Shown in pieces: positions 38,793 through 45,512 of a DNA stretch of 45,512 bases; position 1 is the stretch's first letter, and each line of letters begins with the position of its first letter. The DNA comes from JAWOJB01 sp046484325 (GTDB lineage: Bacteria; Actinomycetota; Acidimicrobiia; Spongiisociales; ZC4RG35), in assembly GCA_046484325.1 (NCBI GenBank), contig JAWOJB010000075.1, positions 1 to 45,512 on the forward strand, given 5' to 3'. The notes under the pieces were generated by a model. That model saw only the letters and a program-made list of their open reading frames with translations, ran no database searches and had not been told where the DNA came from. The translations under genes and the position numbers were made by a program.

Positions 38793-40127
38793 TCACCTCT
38801 TGCCTCGCCTGCCTGCGGAGAACTCGGGCAACCCTGGTATGCCCTTGCCGCCGACCAGGCCTCTCATCATCTTCTGCGCATCGGCGAACTGCTTGAGCAG
38901 ACGGTTCACATCCTGGGGAGACGTGCCCGAGCCGGCCGCGATCCGACGCTTCCGACTCCCGCCGATGATCTTGGGGTTCCGCCGTTCTGAAAGGGTCATC
39001 GAGGAGATGATTGCCTCCACGCGACGCAGGTCTCGATCGTCGATCTCGACCTGACGAAGCATCGAACCGGCGCCGGGGAGCATAGCAAGGATGTCCTTCA
39101 GCGGCCCCATCCGCTTGAGCTGCCGGAACTGCTCGAGGAAGTCCTCGAGGGTGAACTCCCCCTTCTCGAGCTTGCGGGCGGCCTTCTCGGCCTCTTCGCG
39201 GTCGAAGGTCTGCTCGGCCTTCTCGATGAGGGTGAGGACGTCGCCCATGCCGAGGATCCGCGAGGCCATGCGGTCGGGATGGAAGGGCTCGAAGTCCTCC
39301 AGGCCCTCGCCTACCCCGGCGAACTTGATCGGGCGGCCCGTCACCTCCCGCACCGAGATGGCTGCGCCTCCCCGGGCGTCGCCATCCAGCTTCGAGAGGA
39401 CGACTCCGGTGAGCTCGGTGTCCTGGAGGAAGCCGGTGGCGACGTTGACGGCGTCCTGGCCCGTCATGGCGTCGACCACCAACAGCACCTCGTCGGGATC
39501 GGCCTCCCTGCGGACGTCGGCCAGCTCCCGCATGAGCTCCCGGTCGATCTGGAGCCGCCCGGCGGTGTCGATCACCACGGCATCGTGCCCCAGCCGCACC
39601 GACTCCTTCATCGCCGCCCGGACGAGCCGCCGCGGACTCGACCGTGGCTCGCTGTACACGGGGACCTCGATGCGCCGGCCCAGCGTCTGGAGCTGTTCGA
39701 TGGCGGCGGGGCGCTGGAGATCGGCAGCCACCAGCATCGGGCGACGGCCGGTCTTCTTGAGGTGGAGGGCGAGCTTGGCGGCGGTGGTGGTCTTTCCCGA
39801 CCCCTGCAGTCCGACCATGAGGATGGTGAGCGGAGGCGAGGCCTTGGTCAGTCCGACCGGCTCACTGCCGAGGGTGACGACCAGCTCCTCGTTGACGACT
39901 TTGATCACCTGCTGGCCGGGGGTGAGGGCCTTGGAAACCTCCTCCCCCACCGCCCGCTGCTTGATCCGGGCGAGCAGGTCTCGCACCACGGCGACGTGGA
40001 CGTCGGCCTCGAGCAGCGCCATCCGGACCTCCCGGAGAGCGGCATCCACGTCGGACTCCGACAGCCGCCCCTTGCTCCGCAGGCGCGTGAAGATGCCTTC
40101 GAACCTCTCGGTGAGCGCGTCGAACAT
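38793..40127 (-). CDS. ffh: Signal recognition particle GTPase Ffh (SRP54)
   Basis: Binds 4.5S RNA and signal sequences and targets ribosomes to the membrane with FtsY. The 444-aa protein has the N domain, the G domain with GLQGSGKT (106-113), DTAGRLQIDRELM and TGQDAVNVA, and the M domain (EEFTLEDFLEQFRQLKRMGPLKDILAMLPG onward), ending in a basic tail. The ATG start is 9 nt after a TAGCCT box. No 4.5S RNA gene was recognised nearby. Confidence 0.97.
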   Translation of the reverse strand: MFDALTERFEGIFTRLRSKGRLSESDVDAALREVRMALLEADVHVAVVRDLLARIKQRAVGEEVSKALTPGQQVIKVVNEELVVTLGSEPVGLTKASPPLTILMVGLQGSGKTTTAAKLALHLKKTGRRPMLVAADLQRPAAIEQLQTLGRRIEVPVYSEPRSSPRRLVRAAMKESVRLGHDAVVIDTAGRLQIDRELMRELADVRREADPDEVLLVVDAMTGQDAVNVATGFLQDTELTGVVLSKLDGDARGGAAISVREVTGRPIKFAGVGEGLEDFEPFHPDRMASRILGMGDVLTLIEKAEQTFDREEAEKAARKLEKGEFTLEDFLEQFRQLKRMGPLKDILAMLPGAGSMLRQVEIDDRDLRRVEAIISSMTLSERRNPKIIGGSRKRRIAAGSGTSPQDVNRLLKQFADAQKMMRGLVGGKGIPGLPEFSAGRRGKR

Positions 40128-40136
40128 GGCCGGCGG

Positions 40137-40142
40137 AGGCTA
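40137..40142 (-). promoter_or_regulatory. -10 box TAGCCT of ffh
   Basis: TAGCCT on the minus strand ends 9 nt before the ffh ATG, predicting a leader of 0-3 nt. It would drive the ffh-rpsP-khpA-rimM unit. Confidence 0.4.
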
Positions 40143-40165
40143 GCTGTGCCGGCCGTGGAGCCGGG

Positions 40166-42172
40166 TCAGTCGGCCGGCCGGTCCCCGGCGGTGAGCTGGC
40201 GGCCCACCTCGGCCGCCACCCGCCGGAACGCCTCCGGATCGTCGCTCCGCAATTGCTGGACCAGGGCGACGGCCATGCTGTCGCCCACCTTGCCCCGCTC
40301 CTGGATCCAGCGGGTGCGACGGGACTCCTCCTGCTCGAGGGCGGCCGTAGCCGCGGCCTGCTGGAGCTCGCTCGCCTCCAGGCCGAGGACCGCATCCAGG
40401 AATGGGACGAGGTCGGCGCGGTAGTCGTGCCCGTCGGCCTCGAACAGACCGGGGACGACCCGGGCTGCGTTCTTCGTGTCGATGAGGGTCTGGACGAAGG
40501 TCGTGATCGGGATCCACCGCTGGGAGCGTGGCACGCTCGGCGGACGCATCGCCGGCTCGCCCAGCCACTCGGGAGCCTGCACGAGCAGCTCGGGTCCGAA
40601 GAGGGCCACGCCGTCGTTGTAGTGGGTGATCATGACGTACCGGATGCGACCCCTGGCGGCCGGGTCGAGTCGGTGCCACTCGCCGATGTCGTTGAAAACG
40701 CCGACGAGCGAACGGTCGACGTCGGCCCGCTCCTCCTTCAACACCTGGTCCTTCCATTTGCTCTCGTGGGGCGTGCCGATCCAGATCGCCCGGTCGATGC
40801 CGGCGTCGACGAGGCCGCGGGTCCCCCGATCGATGAACGCGTCCTGGCTCGACCACGCCCCCAGGCTCTCGCCGAACAGGACGACCCTGGGTCGCCGGTC
40901 GGGGGGCAGGGACTCGAGCCGCTCCCGGACGGCGTCGACGAGCAGCCGGACCTGGGTTCGACCCTCCGCCACCCGGTCGAGCGAGATCGGTGAGGGACGG
41001 GCTGCATACTGCATCACCACGTTGGCGCAGTCGCCCAAGGTCAGGAACTCGAGCGCGCCGGCCGCCGCGTAATTGGCGTAACCGGTCCCCGTCGGGGTGG
41101 TGAGCATGAGCCACGATCGCTCGAACCCGCCCGCCCGCTCCAGCTCGTCGATGGCGAGCCGTACCCGCTCCTCCTCGGTGGGCGCGCTCTCGAGCCCCAC
41201 GTAGACCCGGATCGGCCGGGCAGCTGCGGGGCGGCCCATCACCTGCTCGATGACGTCGGGACGCCGCAGGGTCCACACGAACCGCCTGCCCATCTTGGCG
41301 AGGGTCCGGTACTCGACGAGGCTCTCGGGCGCCCCGCTCACTTCGGGGTCGAGCGGAGCCACGTCGAGGGCCGGCTCGACCGCGAACTGCTGCCCCTCGA
41401 TCATCCGGAACACCCGCTGGGCAGCCGCCCGCAACCCCAGCACGAGGATGCCGGTCGAGACCAGGTGCCCGGCGGGACGCCAGAGCGCCTCACCCCCCGG
41501 GAGTGCCCGTGCCAGCCCGCGAGCGACCCGTCCGGTGATCGCGCCCTCGAATCGACCGATCAGTGAGGTCCCCACCGCCACGCCTGCCCCCATCGCCAGG
41601 GATTTCATGGGTGAGATCTCGGAGAGGAGCAGGCCCTGGGACTCCAGCACGGTCTCCCTGCGCCGGCGGTACCACTCCCGCTGGCCGATCAGGGCGCCGA
41701 CCCCCAGCGTTGCCGCCGCCGCCGCGGCCGAGCCCGACTCCGCTCCCACCGCCTCCTGGGTGGCCCCGACCACGGACCCGGCGGCTCCGGTCACGCTCGT
41801 GACCCACCCCGCCGTCCGGAGCGTCGCACGACCCAGGTGCTCATCGGGGCGAGGACGGAGGGCGGCCTGCAGGCCGATGCCCGCCGCCGCCGCCACCGCT
41901 CCGACCGCGATCGAGGTCCGGCTCCACGTCCGAGGGTCGACCTCGGCCTCGAGTCTCCTCCGCCTGGCCACGAGCAGGGCTCCCGACTGGAGCGAGTCCT
42001 GGACGGTGACGACGATTGCCCTCTGCAACGCGAACGTGAGGCCCGTGACGAGGGCCTGATCGAGATCGGTCCGGGTGACGAGCGTCCGCTGGAACGTGAG
42101 CGGGAGGCCCACCGCTGCCAACACCGTGCCGGTCGTGGCCGCCCGCCTGGCCATCGTCCGCGAAGGATCCAT
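40166..42172 (-). CDS. Membrane alpha/beta-hydrolase (Abhydrolase_9 type)
   Basis: A 668-aa protein. The N-terminal half is a membrane or membrane-associated region with Ala/Gly-rich hydrophobic stretches, several of them flanked by Arg clusters (RARGLARALPGG, RRRRETVLESQG). The C-terminal half is a hydrolase domain starting near RPIRVYVGLESAPTEEERV, with TPTGTGYANYAAAGALEFLTLGDCA and the nucleophile elbow FGESLGAW (Ser436), then IDRAIWIGTPHESKWKDQV and THYNDGVALFGPELL. The layout matches the paired Abhydrolase_9_N and Abhydrolase_9 families of actinobacteria, whose substrate is unknown. The ATG at 42172 has a GGGAG Shine-Dalgarno; frames upstream of it run into ppc on the other strand. Confidence 0.87.
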   Translation of the reverse strand: MDPSRTMARRAATTGTVLAAVGLPLTFQRTLVTRTDLDQALVTGLTFALQRAIVVTVQDSLQSGALLVARRRRLEAEVDPRTWSRTSIAVGAVAAAAGIGLQAALRPRPDEHLGRATLRTAGWVTSVTGAAGSVVGATQEAVGAESGSAAAAAATLGVGALIGQREWYRRRRETVLESQGLLLSEISPMKSLAMGAGVAVGTSLIGRFEGAITGRVARGLARALPGGEALWRPAGHLVSTGILVLGLRAAAQRVFRMIEGQQFAVEPALDVAPLDPEVSGAPESLVEYRTLAKMGRRFVWTLRRPDVIEQVMGRPAAARPIRVYVGLESAPTEEERVRLAIDELERAGGFERSWLMLTTPTGTGYANYAAAGALEFLTLGDCANVVMQYAARPSPISLDRVAEGRTQVRLLVDAVRERLESLPPDRRPRVVLFGESLGAWSSQDAFIDRGTRGLVDAGIDRAIWIGTPHESKWKDQVLKEERADVDRSLVGVFNDIGEWHRLDPAARGRIRYVMITHYNDGVALFGPELLVQAPEWLGEPAMRPPSVPRSQRWIPITTFVQTLIDTKNAARVVPGLFEADGHDYRADLVPFLDAVLGLEASELQQAAATAALEQEESRRTRWIQERGKVGDSMAVALVQQLRSDDPEAFRRVAAEVGRQLTAGDRPAD

Positions 42173-42225
42173 CGTCTGCTCCCTGGCTCTCGTTGCGATC
42201 TCGAGGATCGTACGCGCCGCCCGGG

Positions 42226-42231
42226 TACCCT
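42226..42231 (+). promoter_or_regulatory. -10 box TACCCT, leaderless promoter of ppc
   Basis: TACCCT ends 8 nt before the GTG at 42240, in the 67-bp divergent gap with the hydrolase gene. Confidence 0.45.
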
Positions 42232-42239
42232 GCGTCACC

Positions 42240-44966
42240 GTGCCCGACGAGCTCGCCCTCGACGAGGCCCTCCGGGCCGACATCCGCCGGCTGGGCGCAC
42301 AGCTGGGAGAATCCCTGAGCCGGCAGCACGGATCCGAGCTGCTCGAGCTCGTCGAACGGGTCCGAGAACGCTCCAAGGCCGCTCGGTCCGGAGACGCCGG
42401 CGCCCAGGCCCGTCTCGAATCGGTCCTCGGCGGGCTCGACCTCCACGAGACGACCCACCTGGTGCGAGCCTTCACCGCCTACTTCTACCTGGCGAACGTC
42501 GTCGAGCAGGCCCACCGCGTCGGCGACCTGGCCGTGGCAGACGTCGATCAGGGCATCGACGCCACCATCGACCGCGTCGTCGGTGCCGGCCTCGACCCCC
42601 GGCTGGTGGCGGAGGTGCTCGACCGTCTCGAGCTGAGACCCGTGTTCACGGCCCACCCCACAGAAGCCGCCCGCCGAAGCCTCCTCACCAAGCTCCGGCG
42701 GATCGCCGACCTGGTGGAGGAGAGGCGTGATCCGCGCTCCCGGGAGGCGGATCGGGCGAGGGTCGATCGCCGGGTCGCCGAGCTCATCGATCAGATCTGG
42801 CAGACCGACGAGCTGCGAGCCGAGCGTCCCGAGCCCATCGACGAGGCCCGGTCGGCCATCTTCTATCTCGACCGCCTGCAGGGCGACGTCCTCCCCGACC
42901 TGGGCGAGGAGGTGGCCGTGCAGCTCGCCCGGCTCGGCCGTCCGCTGGATGCGCGCCCGCCCATCCGCTTCGGGACCTGGGTGGGTGGGGACCGGGACGG
43001 GAATCCCTCGGTCACCCCGGGGGTGACGATCCAGGTGCTCGAGACCCAGCACGAGCACGGTATCCGCGTCCTCGTCGAGCACGTGGAGAGGCTCGCCGAG
43101 GACCTGTCCACGTCGACTCGGATCACGTCGGTGACGGCCGGGCTCGCCCAGAGCCTCGACGACGACCGGCTTGCCCTCCCCGACGTCTGGCTGCGCTTCC
43201 ACCGGCTCAACGCCGGCGAGCCCTACCGGCTCAAGTGCGCCTATGTCCATCAGCGGCTCCTCAACACCCGTTCCCGCATCGCAGAGGGCGCCCGACACAT
43301 CCCGGGCCGCGACTATGCAGGGCCCGACGAGCTCGTGGCCGAGCTCCGCCTCATGCGCGAATCCCTGGCGGCGAACGCCGGCGAGTTGATCGCCGACGGG
43401 GCACTGCTGCGCCTGATCCGCAACGTCGAGGTGTTCGGGTTCCACCTGGCGACCCTCGACGTGCGAGAGCACGCCGCCCGCCACCACGAGGCGCTCGCAC
43501 AACTCTACGAGCGGCTCGACGTCGACTACGGCTCCTTGGACCGGACCGGACGAGCCGGCCTGCTCTCGGCCGAGCTGGAGAGCCGGCGTCCGCTCTCCTC
43601 ACCGGTGACCTCCCTGCACGATCGGGCGGTGGCCACCGTCGGCACGTTCGGCGCCATCCGCGAGGCCCTCGACAGGTTCGGCGAGCAGGTGGTCGAGAGC
43701 TACATCGTGTCGATGGCGCAGGGAGTCGACGACGTTCTCGCCGCCGCCGTGCTGGCACGCGAAGCCGGACTCGTCGACCTGCACGCCGGCATCGCCCGGA
43801 TCGGGTTCGTTCCACTCTTCGAGACGATCGAGGAGCTCCGCCGCTCGGGATCGATCCTCGACGAGTTGCTCGACGATCCGGCCTATCGCCGCTTGGTGGC
43901 ACTGCGCGGCGACGTCCAGGAGGTGATGCTGGGCTACTCGGACTCGAACAAGGCCGGGGGCATCACCACGTCGCAGTGGGAGATCTACAAGGCCCAGCGA
44001 TTCCTCCGGAACTCGACGGCCGACCACGGCGTGACCCTGCGGCTCTTCCACGGGCGCGGTGGCACCATCGGTCGGGGCGGCGGACCCACCCACCAGGCCA
44101 TCCTCGCCCAGCCCTATGGCACGATCGACGGCTCCATCAAGATCACCGAGCAGGGCGAGGTCGTCTCGGACAAGTACGGGCTCCCCGGTCTGGCCTCTCG
44201 CAACCTCGAGCTGGCCCTGACATCCGTCCTCGAGGCGTCGCTCCTCCACCGGGTGTCGCGCCAACCCAAGCCGGTCCTCGACCGCTGGACCGAGACGATG
44301 GAGGCCGTGTCGGCGGCGGCCCTCCAGGCCTACCGCGGCTTCGTGGAGCACGGCGACCTCGTCCCGTACTTCCTCGCCTCGACACCGGTGGAGGAGCTGG
44401 CGGCGATGAACATCGGGTCGCGTCCTTCGCGGCGCCCGGCGGGGGCCGGCGGTCTGGACGACCTCCGTGCCATCCCGTGGGTGTTCGGTTGGACCCAGTC
44501 CCGTCAGATCGTGCCTGGTTGGTTCGGCGTGGGCTCCGGGCTCAGGACGGCCCGGCAGACGGGGATGGCCGGGACGCTGGGGGAGATGTTCGAGAGCTGG
44601 CTGTTCCTGCAGACCTTCGTGGGGAACGTCGAGATGACGCTGGCCAAGAGCGACCTCGGCATCGCCGCCGGCTACGTCGAAACCCTCGTCGACCCCGCCC
44701 ACCGGCACCTCTTCGAGATGATCCGAGAGGAGCACGCCATCACCCTCGAGGAGATCCGCCGGCTCACGGGCGGCGACCTGCTCGACCGCAACCCCGTGCT
44801 GCGCCGGACGCTGGCCGTGCGCGACCACTACCTCGACCCGCTCAACTCCCTCCAGGTGTCGCTCCTGGCCCGGTCCCGCAGCAGCGACGAGCCGGACCCG
44901 ATCCTCCAGCGGGCGCTCCTCCTGACCGTCAACGGCATCGCGGCGGGGATGCGCAACACCGGATAG
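42240..44966 (+). CDS. ppc: Phosphoenolpyruvate carboxylase
   Basis: Anaplerotic enzyme that makes oxaloacetate from PEP and bicarbonate. The 908-aa protein has the catalytic His139 in VFTAHPTEAARRS, GTWVGGDRDGNPSV, the lysine signature LGYSDSNKAGGITTSQW (Lys571), the Arg/Gly loop FHGRGGTIGRGGGP, and the C-terminal QRALLLTVNGIAAGMRNTG that carries the aspartate-inhibition site in E. coli type enzymes. The start is a leaderless GTG; the frame upstream lies over the divergent hydrolase gene. Confidence 0.97.
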   Translation: MPDELALDEALRADIRRLGAQLGESLSRQHGSELLELVERVRERSKAARSGDAGAQARLESVLGGLDLHETTHLVRAFTAYFYLANVVEQAHRVGDLAVADVDQGIDATIDRVVGAGLDPRLVAEVLDRLELRPVFTAHPTEAARRSLLTKLRRIADLVEERRDPRSREADRARVDRRVAELIDQIWQTDELRAERPEPIDEARSAIFYLDRLQGDVLPDLGEEVAVQLARLGRPLDARPPIRFGTWVGGDRDGNPSVTPGVTIQVLETQHEHGIRVLVEHVERLAEDLSTSTRITSVTAGLAQSLDDDRLALPDVWLRFHRLNAGEPYRLKCAYVHQRLLNTRSRIAEGARHIPGRDYAGPDELVAELRLMRESLAANAGELIADGALLRLIRNVEVFGFHLATLDVREHAARHHEALAQLYERLDVDYGSLDRTGRAGLLSAELESRRPLSSPVTSLHDRAVATVGTFGAIREALDRFGEQVVESYIVSMAQGVDDVLAAAVLAREAGLVDLHAGIARIGFVPLFETIEELRRSGSILDELLDDPAYRRLVALRGDVQEVMLGYSDSNKAGGITTSQWEIYKAQRFLRNSTADHGVTLRLFHGRGGTIGRGGGPTHQAILAQPYGTIDGSIKITEQGEVVSDKYGLPGLASRNLELALTSVLEASLLHRVSRQPKPVLDRWTETMEAVSAAALQAYRGFVEHGDLVPYFLASTPVEELAAMNIGSRPSRRPAGAGGLDDLRAIPWVFGWTQSRQIVPGWFGVGSGLRTARQTGMAGTLGEMFESWLFLQTFVGNVEMTLAKSDLGIAAGYVETLVDPAHRHLFEMIREEHAITLEEIRRLTGGDLLDRNPVLRRTLAVRDHYLDPLNSLQVSLLARSRSSDEPDPILQRALLLTVNGIAAGMRNTG

Positions 44967-45032
44967 CGGCGTGCGCCATGCGGCGGCGGCGAGCGGCGTG
45001 CACATAGCCGCCTCCCCGTGGTTCACTGCCGG

Positions 45033-45164
45033 ATGCGCCCGTCGGTCGCCCAAGCCGCCTTCATCGCACTCTTCGTGGCCGGCTGCGGCGCCGGCGAGGG
45101 CGCTCTCTCCACCCCGGCGGCCGAGGCGCCCACCGAGACCCCGTCGACCACGGCGCCGAACTGA
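45033..45164 (+). CDS. Very short lipoprotein ORF, possibly a remnant
   Basis: A 43-codon frame: a lipoprotein-like signal (AQAAFIALFVAGC, lipobox Cys18), then a Gly/Ala and Thr/Pro-rich stretch that ends at TTAPN. The composition looks like the beginning of a secreted lipoprotein whose folded domain is missing. It stops within about 10 bases of the point where GC content falls, so it may be truncated by that junction. No Shine-Dalgarno or clear -10 box is seen. It may also be a real small lipoprotein, or non-coding. Confidence 0.4.
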   Translation: MRPSVAQAAFIALFVAGCGAGEGALSTPAAEAPTETPSTTAPN

Positions 45165-45169
45165 TGCGG

Positions 45170-45329
45170 TGACGTTCGGTTTAAAAGGGTTCACGTCCTG
45201 AAACCACCTCCGGTCTCTCCGGATGCCTTCCGCTCCAGCACCTTGCCAAAAAAAAGATTTTTGGCTGTAGAGCGAGTTCATGGCGAATGGCCAAATGAAG
45301 GTTGTAGAGAGTCATTCCCCCAGTTACGG
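45170..45329. other. Low-GC junction segment without a recognised gene
   Basis: Base composition changes abruptly near 45,170-45,180: runs such as TTTAAAAGGG and eight consecutive A appear, unlike anything in the preceding 45 kb. It contains a perfect hairpin (GCCAAAAA, loop AAAGA, TTTTTGGC, 45245-45265). Short frames exist on the minus strand but none has family features. Confidence 0.6.
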
Positions 45330-45512
45330 TCATTCCTTTTTGAAGATTCCGCCGATTTTCTTCTTGGAAAACTCAACAACGGCGCCTTCCTTGATGCAGT
45401 CTGATTCATCTTTGGGATAGTAGCCGTGGGTTACTGTGCCACGGAACATTTGTTTTTCCTGCGACATCCACAAGACTTGAACAACAATTGAGTATCCCTC
45501 ATCTGTGTCGAG
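45330..45512 (-). CDS. C-terminal fragment of an unknown low-GC gene (partial)
   Basis: The minus strand is open from the right window edge to a TGA at 45330: 60 residues including EGYSIVVQVLWMSQEKQM, FRGTVTHGYYPKDESDCIKEG and AVVEFSKKKIGGIFKKE. It alternates hydrophobic and charged residues like a small beta-rich domain and has a basic C-terminus. Codon use (AAA, GAA, TCA, ATT) differs completely from the rest of the window, which points to another source genome. I do not recognise the family. Confidence 0.55.
   Translation of the reverse strand, partial: LDTDEGYSIVVQVLWMSQEKQMFRGTVTHGYYPKDESDCIKEGAVVEFSKKKIGGIFKKE

Noticed and set aside
45180..45265. Possible tRNA or attachment site in the low-GC segment
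   Set aside because: The inverted repeats present do not fold into a cloverleaf and no anticodon arm or T-loop consensus was found.
45191..45315. Short minus-strand frames in the low-GC segment, including one starting at the ATG at 45315
   Set aside because: About 46 codons, runs through a poly-T tract and shows no domain or ribosome-binding context; too weak to call a gene.

Overview
This is a high-GC bacterial chromosome segment, most likely from the Actinomycetota. I would guess the class Acidimicrobiia or a relative, but nothing in the window proves it. Pointers are the actinobacterial DUF2469 gene beside yraN, a WhiG/FliA-type sigma factor next to rpsB, heavy use of GTG starts, and many promoters that appear to make leaderless mRNAs. 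No rRNA, tRNA, CRISPR array or intact insertion sequence was seen.

Most of the window (about 2.3-40 kb) is a translation, RNA-processing and envelope-biogenesis supercluster read on the minus strand. In transcription order (right to left) it runs: ffh, rpsP, khpA, rimM, [inserted block], trmD, rplS, lepB, DUF2469, yraN, [ABC exporter pair and two small plus-strand genes], [enoyl-CoA hydratase], comM, dprA, a Xer recombinase, whiG-like sigma factor, rpsB, tsf, pyrH, frr, cdsA, dxr, a site-2 protease, ispG, [plus-strand ion-channel gene], proS, serC, rimP, nusA, infB, ylxP-like, rbfA, nrnA, truB, ribF, a RidA-family gene, rpsO, pnp. Many neighbours are coupled by GTGA, ATGA or TGATG stop/start overlaps. 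The flanks hold ettA (plus strand) divergent from a nine-residue-repeat protein cut by the left edge, and, on the right, ppc divergent from a membrane alpha/beta-hydrolase.

The least ordinary parts are the insertions in this conserved backbone. Between rimM and trmD lies a three-gene unit (a 40-residue peptide, a ribbon-helix-helix protein and a DUF4097 beta-repeat protein). It is driven by a TTGACA-17-CATTAT promoter embedded in four TGACA-like boxes, and it is divergent from a lipoprotein with an AMIN-like region. Near 30.6 kb a 37-residue membrane protein is coupled to a small zinc-ribbon protein. At 15.8 kb a CASTOR/POLLUX-like channel gene runs against the surrounding genes.

Two window-wide patterns decide gene starts. 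First, about a dozen genes have a TANNNT-like -10 box ending 6-9 nt before the start codon, which predicts leaderless transcripts and moves the comM start. Second, lepB has no ATG, GTG or TTG in the right place, but it has a CTG with an AAGGAG Shine-Dalgarno 8 nt upstream that overlaps the rplS stop as CTGA.

The last 340 bases (from about 45,170) drop abruptly in GC and carry the end of an unrelated gene. This is either foreign DNA or an assembly chimera.
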